A DNA stretch of 41,969 nt from Thermatribacter sp964570785 (GTDB lineage: Bacteria; Atribacterota; Atribacteria; Atribacterales; Thermatribacteraceae). A program made the translations under genes and the position numbers. Below, piece after piece: positions 23,856 through 31,900 of this stretch. The stretch lies in the NCBI GenBank assembly GCA_964570785.1, contig CAZMZG010000011.1, forward strand, positions 1-41,969, read 5' to 3'. Below the pieces are notes generated by a model. That model was not told the origin of the DNA, made no database searches, and saw nothing but the letters and a program-made list of their open reading frames with translations. Numbering within the stretch: the stretch's first letter is position 1; each line of letters begins with the position of its first letter.

Positions 23856-24614
23856 CTATCCAAAACGACCTGTCAGGTAATCTTCGGTTTCTTTTTTCTG
23901 GGGGTTAGTAAAGATCTGATGAGTTGGCCCAAATTCAACAAGCCTACCCATAAGCAGAAAAGCTGTGTAGTCTGAGGTTCGTGCTGCTTCCTGCATATTG
24001 TGGGTTACCAGAACAATAGTGTATCGGTCTTTTAGGGTTTTTATTAGTTCCTCTATACGAGCCGTGGCAATTGGGTCCAGAGCCGAGGCCGGTTCGTCCA
24101 TGAGCAATACTTCTGGCTCTACGGCTATGGCTCTTGCAATACAAAGCCTTTGCTGTTGACCTCCTGAAAGCAGAAGTGCTGATCCGTGAAGGCGATCTTT
24201 CACCTCCTCCCAAAGTGCTGCCGCTTTTAGGCTCTCTTCTACTCTTTGGGTAATGGCCTTTTTGTCTTTCCATCCCTGAATTTTCAAGCCGTAAGCTACG
24301 TTTTCAAAAATGCTTTTAGGGAAAGGATTTGGCTTTTGAAAGACCATTCCTATTCTTTGCCGCAGCTTAACGGGATCCACACTGTTTTCGTATATGTTTT
24401 GATTTTCGAAAATTATTTCGCCTGTTATTCTCATGTTTTCAAAAAAGTCGTTCATTCTATTGATGCTTCTCAGTAAAGTCGATTTGCCACATCCGGAAGG
24501 CCCAATTATTGCTGTAACCTTGTTTTCAGGTATATCCATATTTATGTCAAACAGCACCTGTTTTTCTCCGAAAAAAACGCTAAAATTTTTTATGGAAATT
24601 TTCCCAGCGGACAT
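23856..24614 (-). CDS. pstB: Phosphate ABC transporter ATPase PstB
   Basis: 252-residue ATPase of a high-affinity phosphate importer. Walker A GPSGCGKST, the PstB-typical KPNPFPKSIFENVAYGL, ABC signature LSGGQQQRLCIARA, Walker B VLLMDEPASALDPIA, and switch His in LVTHNMQEAARTSDY. ATG at 24614 has AAGGGTGGTAG upstream. It is alone here: pstS, pstC, pstA and phoU are not adjacent, so the permease must be encoded elsewhere, or this ATPase serves another partner. The following TPR gene starts 12 bases after its stop. Confidence 0.92.
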   Translation of the reverse strand: MSAGKISIKNFSVFFGEKQVLFDINMDIPENKVTAIIGPSGCGKSTLLRSINRMNDFFENMRITGEIIFENQNIYENSVDPVKLRQRIGMVFQKPNPFPKSIFENVAYGLKIQGWKDKKAITQRVEESLKAAALWEEVKDRLHGSALLLSGGQQQRLCIARAIAVEPEVLLMDEPASALDPIATARIEELIKTLKDRYTIVLVTHNMQEAARTSDYTAFLLMGRLVEFGPTHQIFTNPQKKETEDYLTGRFG

Positions 24615-24677
24615 TCTACCACCCTTAGTTTTATTTCTCTTGGACAGCTTAAATTTAAGCAGTTTTTGCTTCAGAAA

Positions 24678-25544
24678 TCAACTTGTCTTTTCTTTTCCCA
24701 GTAACTTCTTGACTTTGTTTTTTCCAATCTGGAAAGCTTCATGAATCAGGGTTACTATTTCCTTATCAGGAAAACCTTTGTCTTGCAAGTATTCAATCAC
24801 ACGCTTGATGTTTTCGATGCTAGTTTCGAGTTCTGCTTCTTCTTTGCCACTCTTACCACTCAGAACCAAGGTTATTTCTCCTTTTATTTTTTCAATTGAG
24901 GCAATGGATTCCAGAATTTCGTCTGTTTTACCATGCAGAATTTCTTGGTGATACTTGGTGAGCTCTCTGCACAGAGTTATATTCCTGTTTTCAATCTGGA
25001 GTATTTCCTGAAGGGTATCAGCAAGCCGGTGAGGAGCTTCATAAATGATTACGGCGTAAGGAGAACGGAGAGCCTTTTTTAGCAAATTTGTTCTTTCTTT
25101 CCTGTTTTTGGGCAAGAATCCCAGGAATAAGAATTTCTGGTCGGAAAAGCCGGAATAAACCAGAGCAAGTATTAGCGCTGAGGGTCCAGGAAGCACCTCA
25201 AAGGCTATTTCTTCCTGGATTAACAGCTTGATTAGCTCTGCTCCGGGGTCCTGGATAGCAGGGGTGCCCGCATCTGATACCACAGCAATGCTTCTTCCCT
25301 CTCTTACCAGGTCCATGATTTTTTTGGAGGCGCTTTTGAAGTTATGCTTATGGTAACTGAATAAAGGTTTTTTTATCTGGTAATGGTTTAGCAGTTTTAA
25401 AGTGACTCTGGTATCTTCACAAGCTATGAAATCCACTGCCTGAAGAGTTTCTAAAGCCCGCAGAGTTATATCTTTGAGATTGCCAAGCGGGGTGGGGCAA
25501 AAATACACCTTACCCCACCCCGCTCTATCTTGCAGGCGTTTCAT
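24678..25544 (-). CDS. rsmI: 16S rRNA (cytidine1402-2'-O)-methyltransferase RsmI
   Basis: 288-residue SAM-dependent methyltransferase that, with RsmH, modifies C1402 of 16S rRNA. The tetrapyrrole-methylase-type motifs are CPTPLGNLKDITLRALETL, ACEDTRVTLKLL and AVVSDAGTPAIQDPGAEL. The start ATG at 25544 has no clear ribosome site; an in-frame GTG at codon 13 would remove only non-conserved residues. The start region of the mRNA can form a very stable hairpin (see 25486-25524), which may limit translation. It follows the degP gene by 23 bases in the stress operon. Confidence 0.93.
   Translation of the reverse strand: MKRLQDRAGWGKVYFCPTPLGNLKDITLRALETLQAVDFIACEDTRVTLKLLNHYQIKKPLFSYHKHNFKSASKKIMDLVREGRSIAVVSDAGTPAIQDPGAELIKLLIQEEIAFEVLPGPSALILALVYSGFSDQKFLFLGFLPKNRKERTNLLKKALRSPYAVIIYEAPHRLADTLQEILQIENRNITLCRELTKYHQEILHGKTDEILESIASIEKIKGEITLVLSGKSGKEEAELETSIENIKRVIEYLQDKGFPDKEIVTLIHEAFQIGKNKVKKLLGKEKTS
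25486..25524 (-). repeat. Perfect 12-bp GC-rich inverted repeat at the start of rsmI
   Basis: AGCGGGGTGGGG (25486-25497) pairs perfectly with CCCCACCCCGCT (25513-25524) around a 15-base loop. On the minus strand it covers codons for residues 7-19 of RsmI, including the conserved CPTPLG. The hairpin would be far more stable than its AT-rich surroundings and lacks a following U-run, so it is not a simple terminator. Confidence 0.7.
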
Positions 25545-25567
25545 TTTTGTTTTTCTTTGTTTTCTGC

Positions 25568-26968
25568 CTACTTGTTTTTTTCAGCCTTGACTGGCACAAA
25601 GTAGGTTCTTCCTCCTCGATCAATCAGGAACAGTGCAACATCCTGAGGTTTTATGTTAGCGGTAGCTTGGTACCAATCCTCAAGGGAGGTGATGCGCTGG
25701 CGGTTTACTTCCAGTATAATGTCGCCGGGTCTTAGACCAGCTTCGTCGGCTGGCCCATTGGGTTCTACCGAGACTATCACTATTCCTTCATTTCTGCGCA
25801 GGGAGAAACGCTGAATGAGTTCAGGATTGATTTCGCTGACTTCCATTCCAAAATAGGCTCTGGGTGATACGGTGGGTATGCCTTCTTCTTTGAGTTCGCC
25901 AAGGGTGACCTGAAGCTGAATGGTTTCCTTATTGCGCCAGATTTCGAGGGTAACTCTATCGCCGGGTTTGTGTGAACGTATAGTTTGTTGCAGTTTAGCC
26001 ACATTGTCAATTTCCTGGTCATCCACCTTGAGAATTACGTCTCCTCTTAAAATGCCGCTTTTTTCAGCAGGGCTATCTGGCGATATATCGGCTACCAGAG
26101 CTCCTTTGGCTTCGCTCAGACCAAAAGTCTGGGCTATTTCTTCAGTTACATCCTGAATGTAGACTCCGAGCCAGGCCCTTACAACTCTGCCTTTTTCAAT
26201 GAGATCGTCCAGGATTTCTTTGGCCATGTTGATGGGAACTGCAAAACCTATGCCCTGTGCATAGGGCAAGATAGCGGTGTTAATGCCTATGACTTCCCCC
26301 TTCAAGTTAAGCAGAGGCCCTCCACTATTTCCCGGGTTAATTGCGGCATCAGTCTGGAGGAAGTTTTCATATTCTCTTCCTGAATCTCCCGACTGAATGG
26401 GTCTTCCCTTGGCGCTGAGGACCCCCACAGTGACTGTATGGGAAAGTCCGTAAGGGTTACCTATGGCAATGACCCATTCTCCAACTCGGGCTTTGTCTGA
26501 GTCTCCAAGTGGGATAACAGGGAGATTGCTGGCATCTATCTTAACCACAGCGATATCAGTAAGCGCATCAGCGCCAATCACTTTCCCAGTGAACTCTTTG
26601 CCATCGATGAAGGTTACTTTAATCTTATCAGCTCCTTCAACCACATGGTTGTTGGTTAGAATATATCCGTCGGAACGAAATACAAAACCTGTTCCTACTC
26701 CGCGGACCGGTACTCTCCGTTCGTACTGGGGTGTGTCTCCAAAGAAGTATCTGAAGAATGGATCTTCGAAAAAAGGAGCAAGAGGAGAACGATAGGTGGC
26801 TACTTTCAGGGTGTTAATGTTTACCACTGCAGGACTTACTTTTTCCACTACGTCAGCAACCACATTTCCTTCGCTTGGAGCTTGGGCTATCTGAGAGAAA
26901 GCGGGTTGGACAAGGAAAAGAGCTAACACTGCCAACATAAAGCTTAGGGAAATAAGTTTTCTCTTCAT
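25568..26968 (-). CDS. degP: DegP/HtrA-type periplasmic serine protease
   Basis: 466-residue exported protease/chaperone that removes misfolded envelope proteins. A signal peptide covers residues 1-25. The trypsin-like domain carries the triad His108 (ILTNNHVVEG), Asp138 (ALTDIAVVKI) and Ser215 (NPGNSGGPLL). Two PDZ domains follow, at about 255-350 and 370-460. The ATG has AAGGAGGTCG upstream. It is the last member of the sigma/anti-sigma/RseB set, matching the role of DegP as a sigma-E target, and rsmI follows in the same direction. Confidence 0.94.
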   Translation of the reverse strand: MKRKLISLSFMLAVLALFLVQPAFSQIAQAPSEGNVVADVVEKVSPAVVNINTLKVATYRSPLAPFFEDPFFRYFFGDTPQYERRVPVRGVGTGFVFRSDGYILTNNHVVEGADKIKVTFIDGKEFTGKVIGADALTDIAVVKIDASNLPVIPLGDSDKARVGEWVIAIGNPYGLSHTVTVGVLSAKGRPIQSGDSGREYENFLQTDAAINPGNSGGPLLNLKGEVIGINTAILPYAQGIGFAVPINMAKEILDDLIEKGRVVRAWLGVYIQDVTEEIAQTFGLSEAKGALVADISPDSPAEKSGILRGDVILKVDDQEIDNVAKLQQTIRSHKPGDRVTLEIWRNKETIQLQVTLGELKEEGIPTVSPRAYFGMEVSEINPELIQRFSLRRNEGIVIVSVEPNGPADEAGLRPGDIILEVNRQRITSLEDWYQATANIKPQDVALFLIDRGGRTYFVPVKAEKNK

Positions 26969-26983
26969 TTTTCAACGACCTCC

Positions 26984-27943
26984 TTATTTAGACTTTAAAG
27001 AAAAAAGCTGTAAAACATTTTTCAGAAACTCCTCTTGGAAGGGCCCACTTATCAGAAAATAACGTCCTTTTTCTTCTTTAACCAGGGTGGTGATGCCTTT
27101 CTTGATGTACTTGGATGTAGAATTCAGGGAAAATAATCGGTTTTCAACAAGGAATGGAAAGGGATTGTAGAATACTGAGACAAAATAAAGCCCGTCAGTG
27201 TATACCAGGCAACGCCATATGCGGCCGTTCTCGACTATTTTATAAGCTTTTTTTAGCTTAAAACCTGGGGGGAAAAAAAGAGGATAAGTTTCCTTGCTGT
27301 CCCTTTCGCTTGGTTCTTCGGGATGAGGATTTTTTATAGGCCAGCTGCTTAGTGCAGCAATCTGATTTTGATTCGGGTTGAAATCAATATATATAAGCTG
27401 AACAATGCTCAGTGCTTCTCCCTGAGGAGAAAAGTTCAGGGCTTCTTTGATGTTGTGTTCTTTGTCCAGGATAAGAACTTTCTGTACTTTTTGGGTTTCG
27501 CAGGATGTAAAGGTAATTGAGCCGGAGTGCATTTCTATCAAATAGTTATTTAAGAGAGCATCCAGGTTGCTGGGATCGAGGAACTCAAAAGGGCAAACGG
27601 AGGGATAAACTGCTATTTCTCTGCCCTCTTTCAGGCTTATGGCGTGGCGCCAACCTTTAGAGTCTATAAAAAGGATATTTTCTTCCTCCAGATTCCTCCA
27701 TAGAAACCCTCTTTCTTTTACAAAGACTACTTCATAAAATTCGGCTTCTTTAGTAGCCAAATCTTCCACCTTCCAGAGACTCCAGAAATCCTGTAGGTGC
27801 TGTTTCTGATAAATTTCTTCCAGGAAAAGTTTTGCTTCCTCCGGGCTAAGTATTTTTGCCCAGGACTTTGCTAAAAAAACGACCAGTAGAAAAACAAGAC
27901 ACAATATCATTGTGGTAAGTTTTTTCATTCTGAAGGTCTGCAT
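26984..27943 (-). CDS. RseB/MucB-like periplasmic regulator of the sigma factor
   Basis: 319-residue exported protein with a signal peptide (residues 8-28). The region up to about 200 resembles the LolA-like sensor domain of RseB/MucB (LSPEEAKLFLEEIY, later NIKEALNFSPQGEALSIVQL). The C-terminal part has PLFFPPGFKLKKAYK and a compact strand-rich domain, as in RseB. It lies between the anti-sigma gene and degP, which supports the assignment more strongly than the sequence alone. In the RseB family this protein shields the anti-sigma factor from proteolysis. The start ATG follows GGAGGATATTAAA. Confidence 0.75.
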   Translation of the reverse strand: MQTFRMKKLTTMILCLVFLLVVFLAKSWAKILSPEEAKLFLEEIYQKQHLQDFWSLWKVEDLATKEAEFYEVVFVKERGFLWRNLEEENILFIDSKGWRHAISLKEGREIAVYPSVCPFEFLDPSNLDALLNNYLIEMHSGSITFTSCETQKVQKVLILDKEHNIKEALNFSPQGEALSIVQLIYIDFNPNQNQIAALSSWPIKNPHPEEPSERDSKETYPLFFPPGFKLKKAYKIVENGRIWRCLVYTDGLYFVSVFYNPFPFLVENRLFSLNSTSKYIKKGITTLVKEEKGRYFLISGPFQEEFLKNVLQLFSLKSK

Positions 27944-27944
27944 T

Positions 27945-28412
27945 TTAATATCCTCCAGAAGTTAGCTTTATTTCCTGGACAATTAGGTGTTCAGTTCTTT
28001 TTGCGGATTGCGGAATGGTGAATTCGGTTCTTTCAGTACTCAGCCCAAAGTGGATTTCAGTGAGAGATTGAGCAAATTGGGAGTTGAAACTCTCTTTTTG
28101 GAAGTAACTAAACACACTCAAAATAATGAAAGAAGTTGCCACGATTACTGTGACCCATACCAGGCTTTGTAGAATACTTCTTTTTCGGGATCTTTTAAGG
28201 ATTTTTTCTAAGGTAAAATTGGCCTTCAGAGGAGGCATTTCGTTTATTTCAAAGGCGTGTCCGAGTGCCTTTTTAAACCTCTGTACTTTTAGCATTTCGT
28301 TGGCACATAACGAACATTGCTTGAGGTGTGCCTTGACTGCCCGGTATTCCTCAACTGACAGCTCTTTATCTAAAAAAGCGGAAAGTTTGTCCTGTACTTT
28401 TGAGCAGTTCAC
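27945..28412 (-). CDS. Zinc-finger anti-sigma factor, membrane-spanning
   Basis: 155-residue single-pass membrane protein. The N-terminal anti-sigma zinc-finger is MNCSKVQDKLSAFLDKEL then HLKQCSLC (the H-x3-C-x2-C motif). A transmembrane helix follows (VWVTVIVATSFIILSVF) and a short periplasmic tail. It should hold the sigma factor encoded just upstream inactive at the membrane, releasing it on envelope stress through regulated cleavage. GTG start at 28412 with GGAGTGATT upstream, two bases after the sigma stop. Confidence 0.85.
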   Translation of the reverse strand: MNCSKVQDKLSAFLDKELSVEEYRAVKAHLKQCSLCANEMLKVQRFKKALGHAFEINEMPPLKANFTLEKILKRSRKRSILQSLVWVTVIVATSFIILSVFSYFQKESFNSQFAQSLTEIHFGLSTERTEFTIPQSAKRTEHLIVQEIKLTSGGY

Positions 28413-28414
28413 AA

Positions 28415-29038
28415 TTAATCACTCCAGAAAAGAAAAATATCCTCACCATACCTTGCTTCGATTTCTTTTCTGACTTTTTTACGCGCTCTGTGCAATCGGG
28501 AACGGACAGTGCCAATGGGGCATTTAACGATATTACTTGTTTCTTCGTAGGAATATCCCATCAGATCGCAGAGTATAATTACTTCTTTCATCCCTGTGGG
28601 GAGCTTTTCTATGGTCTTTTTGATTTCTCCAAGCACCAGCTTGCGCATGGTTTCTTTTTCAGGATCTGCGATGGCTTCCTTTTTGAAGGCTAAAATATCC
28701 CATGTTTCTTGTTGCTGATCGTTCAAGTTTTTGTGAGGTGTCAGGAATTTTAGCAACTTTTCTTTTCTGAGCTGTTGGCGATAGACGTTCAGAAGAATGC
28801 TGTTCACCCAGGTTTCGAAAGGGTAGTTAGCATTGTAACTTTTACGGTACTTAAAGGCCCTTAGAAAAGCTTCTTGAGCCAAGTCCTGGGCTTTGTCGGA
28901 ATTACCAGCCAGATAATGGGCGAAGCTCAACACTTTTTGCTGGGATTCCTGAATCTTTTTTTCAAACCACAACTTTTCTGCTGAAGCCAGCTCACAGCTC
29001 TTGGTAGCAGTATCCCTTGTTTTTGTAAACGCGATCAT
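28415..29038 (-). CDS. rpoE: ECF sigma factor, RpoE-like
   Basis: 207-residue extracytoplasmic-function sigma factor. Region 2 reads NSDKAQDLAQEAFLRAFKYRKSY, with the conserved FETWVNSILLNV after it. Region 4 reads LPTGMKEVIILCDLMGYSYEE and GTVRSRLHRARKKVR, the helix-turn-helix that contacts -35 elements. The ATG at 29038 has AGGTGATT upstream. It begins a co-directional set with the anti-sigma, RseB-like and DegP genes, the classic sigma-E envelope stress layout. A GGAACTT motif upstream suggests it activates its own promoter. Confidence 0.88.
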   Translation of the reverse strand: MIAFTKTRDTATKSCELASAEKLWFEKKIQESQQKVLSFAHYLAGNSDKAQDLAQEAFLRAFKYRKSYNANYPFETWVNSILLNVYRQQLRKEKLLKFLTPHKNLNDQQQETWDILAFKKEAIADPEKETMRKLVLGEIKKTIEKLPTGMKEVIILCDLMGYSYEETSNIVKCPIGTVRSRLHRARKKVRKEIEARYGEDIFLFWSD

Positions 29039-29093
29039 CGTAAATCACCTGTTAGAAAGTATTCTGTAACTACAATATCTAGTTTTTCGATAA

Positions 29094-29100
29094 AAGTTCC
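29094..29100 (-). promoter_or_regulatory. GGAACTT, sigma-E-like -35 element
   Basis: GGAACTT on the minus strand (29100-29094) begins inside the stop codon of ricT and lies 62 bases upstream of the sigma gene ATG. It matches the -35 of sigma-E promoters known in other diderms. I did not find an equally good -10 at the usual spacing, so it is tentative. Confidence 0.35.
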
Positions 29101-29894
29101 TACAGGAAGAAGCGGTTGTAATCTTCTTCTCGAACTTTAACCTTTTTGCCATTCTCGAGTTCAAGGTGAATAGAGCTATGGATTACGTCCACTTCTACCA
29201 CTTTTGCTTCGCCAAAAGGAGTGACTATTTTACTACCCTTGCGAGGCAACTGGTGAAGTAATTTCTTGTAAAGGTAGTACTCAAAGTTAAGACAGCACAT
29301 CAGTCTCCCACAAAGGCCTGATATTTTAGCTGAATTGAGAACCAGGTTTTGTTCTTTAGCCATTTTAATCGACACGGGTTCAAAATTGGATAAGAAGCGA
29401 CTGCAACATACTTCTCTGCCACAGATTCCACATCCACCCACAATTCTTGCTTCGTCTCTTACCCCAAGCTGCCTCATTTCTATGCGGGTGTGAAAAATGG
29501 AAGCCAGATCCTTTACAAGTTGCCTGAAATCTATCCTTCCCTCGGCCCCGAAGTAAAAAATCAATCTGCTTCGGTCGAGGGTGTAGTGAGCTTTTAGAAG
29601 CTTCATTTGAAGTTTGTATTCCTGTATTTTTTGTTGGGTAACTATGAAGGCTTCTCTTTCTTTGACTGTGTTTAGTTCGTATTGCTTGAGGTCGGTTGGT
29701 GTTGCTATTCTTATAACGGGTTTGAGGTTTTCTTCTTGACCAGCAGGCATGAGATGGGTTACTGCTTCGCCAATTTCCATGCCCAATATGGTTTCTACTA
29801 CACATTTTTCTCCAGGATTGATTGGCAAATTTCTTGCATTGAAGTGATAAATTTTGGTATTCCCGTAGAACTTTATACCTATTTTATGTCGCAT
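29100..29894 (-). CDS. ricT: RicT/YaaT-family PSP1-domain protein
   Basis: 264-residue cytosolic protein of the PSP1/YaaT family; in Bacillus the RicT protein forms an iron-sulfur complex with RicA and RicF that affects RNA processing by RNase Y. The characteristic cysteine motifs are visible: GGCGICGREVCCSRF and SGLCGRLMCCLNFEY. The C-terminal GSKIVTPFGEAKVVEVD is also typical. The start overlaps the holB stop, and GGAGGTAATTC precedes the ATG. Neighbours tmk, darA and holB recur next to this gene in Firmicutes, so the order seems ancestral. Confidence 0.9.
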   Translation of the reverse strand: MRHKIGIKFYGNTKIYHFNARNLPINPGEKCVVETILGMEIGEAVTHLMPAGQEENLKPVIRIATPTDLKQYELNTVKEREAFIVTQQKIQEYKLQMKLLKAHYTLDRSRLIFYFGAEGRIDFRQLVKDLASIFHTRIEMRQLGVRDEARIVGGCGICGREVCCSRFLSNFEPVSIKMAKEQNLVLNSAKISGLCGRLMCCLNFEYYLYKKLLHQLPRKGSKIVTPFGEAKVVEVDVIHSSIHLELENGKKVKVREEDYNRFFL

Positions 29895-30873
29895 CCTGAA
29901 TTACCTCCTTAAACTCGAGCAAGAAGTGTATTAGCGCTGCATCTTGATTGACGTTGCTGTTGATATCTCTGTTTAGTTGTTCGATTTCTTCTACAAGATT
30001 ATAGATGTTTTCTTCACCGAAGTTTTTGTTGTTTACAATCTTTATAATTTTCTCCTCAAGTTCGGCGAAGTAGAGCAATTCTCTTTCCTTATGTCTTGAA
30101 TAAATGAGCAGGTCTCGCAGATAAAGTTCGAGAAATGATAGCACTTCTTGGAGGTTTGTTTTGAAAGAAAGCAGCTCATTGCCCAGGGATAGAAGGGAGC
30201 CGATATTGGAAAGTTCGCCAAATTTCTCAATGAACCGATATAATTCTTCACCTTTTTCCAGTATTTGCAAAGCTTTATTTATGCTCCCTTGGGCTTTTTG
30301 AGCAGCAAAAAGGGCTTTTTTAGGGGGTATGTTTCGTTTTTCGATCAGGAAAGATTCGATTGTTTTCGCCGGTAAGGGTGCAAAATGCAATATGGTGCAC
30401 CGCGAAACCAGTGTATGGGGCAAGTCCCTGATGCCAGGGCTGGTGAGGATGATGACGCTCTTTGGAGGCGGTTCTTCTAAGGTTTTTAAGATGCAATTCG
30501 CAGCTTCTTCGGTCATGAAAGCAATGTCTTCGATCACTCCTACGCGATATTTGCCTTCCAAGGGTTTATAATGAATCCATTTGTTGAACTCCCTTATCTG
30601 GTCGATTTTTAGAGTTTCACCTTCAGGAGCTATTTTTAAGAAGTCGGGGTGAGTTCCCCTTTCAATTAGAGTACAACTTCTACATTTATCGCAGGAACCA
30701 TTTTGGTCGGAAGAGGAACAGTTTAAAAGTTTTGCAAGTTCCAGGGCACAGAGTTTTTTCCCTATACCTTCTTTCCCCACAAGTAGATAGGCATGGGCAA
30801 TCTTTCCTGAAGAAACAGCTTTTTGAAGATATTCTTTCTGAAATTTATGTCCCTTGATATTTTGCCAACTCAA
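29884..30873 (-). CDS. holB: DNA polymerase III delta-prime subunit
   Basis: 329-residue clamp-loader subunit. It has a P-loop (LLVGKEGIGKKLCALELAK), a zinc module (CDKCRSC and the earlier Cys), the switch region EEAANCILKTLEEPP and SRC (LVSRCTILHF). In well-studied organisms delta-prime does not hydrolyse ATP. Start TTG at 30873, after AAAGGAAA, read from (M)SWQNIKGHKFQKEYL, which matches the usual opening of this family. It lies between darA and ricT with only a few bases between genes. Confidence 0.9.
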   Translation of the reverse strand: MSWQNIKGHKFQKEYLQKAVSSGKIAHAYLLVGKEGIGKKLCALELAKLLNCSSSDQNGSCDKCRSCTLIERGTHPDFLKIAPEGETLKIDQIREFNKWIHYKPLEGKYRVGVIEDIAFMTEEAANCILKTLEEPPPKSVIILTSPGIRDLPHTLVSRCTILHFAPLPAKTIESFLIEKRNIPPKKALFAAQKAQGSINKALQILEKGEELYRFIEKFGELSNIGSLLSLGNELLSFKTNLQEVLSFLELYLRDLLIYSRHKERELLYFAELEEKIIKIVNNKNFGEENIYNLVEEIEQLNRDINSNVNQDAALIHFLLEFKEVIQDAT

Positions 30874-30879
30874 TTTCCT

Positions 30880-31218
30880 TTAAAACCTTTCGTAGTACTG
30901 GATGGGTATTTCTAAAAGAATTCCTCCTCCTCTCTCTACTTTAACTTTTTGAGGTAAGTAGGGTCCAAGTGGTTCGTTAACAGGCAAGGTGGACTCAATG
31001 GTCTCTTCTCTACGGGAACAGTTGGTACGAACTAATTGTTTGATTTTTTCTCTGCTTTTTTCATCGGTGGCTATCAGAAAGGTAGTGTTTCCTTCTCGCA
31101 GAAAACCTCCAGTGGAGGCAAGTTTGGTGAAGGAGATATTTTCTTCCCTGAGCACTTCTGCCAGTTTTAGGGCATCCTGATCCCGGACTACACATATAAA
31201 AAGTGAAGTTAATTTCAT
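30880..31218 (-). CDS. darA: Cyclic-di-AMP receptor DarA/PstA family
   Basis: 112-residue PII-like protein that binds cyclic-di-AMP in Firmicutes. It matches the family from MKLTSLFICVVRDQDALKLAEVL through LASTGGFLREGNTTFLIA to the end. The Gly-Gly-Phe segment and the following Asn-Thr-Thr lie in the nucleotide-binding loops. Its ATG overlaps the tmk stop by 4 bases. Its presence implies c-di-AMP signalling in this organism; no diadenylate cyclase is in the window. Confidence 0.88.
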   Translation of the reverse strand: MKLTSLFICVVRDQDALKLAEVLREENISFTKLASTGGFLREGNTTFLIATDEKSREKIKQLVRTNCSRREETIESTLPVNEPLGPYLPQKVKVERGGGILLEIPIQYYERF

Positions 31219-31892
31219 TTTAAGTCACTCACTTTTTGGTCGAGGAGATTTTCGACTTCTTTTTTTATTTCTTTGAAAACCTCCTCTTTCGGTTTGTGGG
31301 AATCTATAGTTTTTATCCGGTTAGGGTTTTTCTTAGCCAGATCCAGAAAACCCTCTCTAATTTCGCAAAGAAGATCCCCTTTTTTCTCGAATTCTTTTTC
31401 AAAGCGCATTTCTTCTTGGGGGGTATGCGCAAGAGCCCTGCGAAGACCAACCTCTGGTGTCACATCGAGAAGAAAAGTGAGGTCGGGCTGTAAGTTTTCT
31501 GTAACCATTCTGTTAAGGTAATTTATGGTATTCAGTGGAATTTTTCTGCCATACCCCTGATATGCTAGCGTGGAATCATTGAAACGTACACAAATCACTA
31601 TTTCGCCTTTTTTTATAGCTGGAAAAACAACTTTGATTACATGCTCCCTTCTCGAGGCCTCAAAAAGCAAAACCTCAGCAAGCGCATCGATGCTTCCACT
31701 TTCTGGGTTTAGAAGAAGAGCTCTTATTTTCTCTCCCAAGGGAGTGCCACCAGGCTCTTGAGTGAAGATACAGGCATAGCCCTTTTTTTTCAAGTATTCA
31801 AACAGTTTTCTAGCGTGCGTGGTTTTGCCACTTCCTTCGATGCCTTCAAAAGTTATGAAAAGCCCTTTGGGTGATTTTTGCATTGTTTCCAT
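31215..31892 (-). CDS. tmk: Thymidylate kinase
   Basis: 225-residue enzyme phosphorylating dTMP to dTDP. P-loop FEGIEGSGKTTHA at the N-terminus, TQEPGGTPLGEKIR, and DSTLAYQGYGRKI. The usual DR(Y/H) motif before this last segment reads VRF here, so the family Asp is replaced by Val while the Arg is kept. A LID-like segment with Arg follows near EEMRFEKEF. Start ATG at 31892; no strong ribosome site is visible. It is the second gene of the minus-strand run after the SpoIIIAA-like ATPase. Confidence 0.9.
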   Translation of the reverse strand: METMQKSPKGLFITFEGIEGSGKTTHARKLFEYLKKKGYACIFTQEPGGTPLGEKIRALLLNPESGSIDALAEVLLFEASRREHVIKVVFPAIKKGEIVICVRFNDSTLAYQGYGRKIPLNTINYLNRMVTENLQPDLTFLLDVTPEVGLRRALAHTPQEEMRFEKEFEKKGDLLCEIREGFLDLAKKNPNRIKTIDSHKPKEEVFKEIKKEVENLLDQKVSDLK

Positions 31893-31900
31893 TTTTTGTC

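Noticed and set aside
23856..24614. A complete phosphate transport operon
   Set aside because: Only the ATPase PstB is present; flanking genes are rsmI and the TPR protein.
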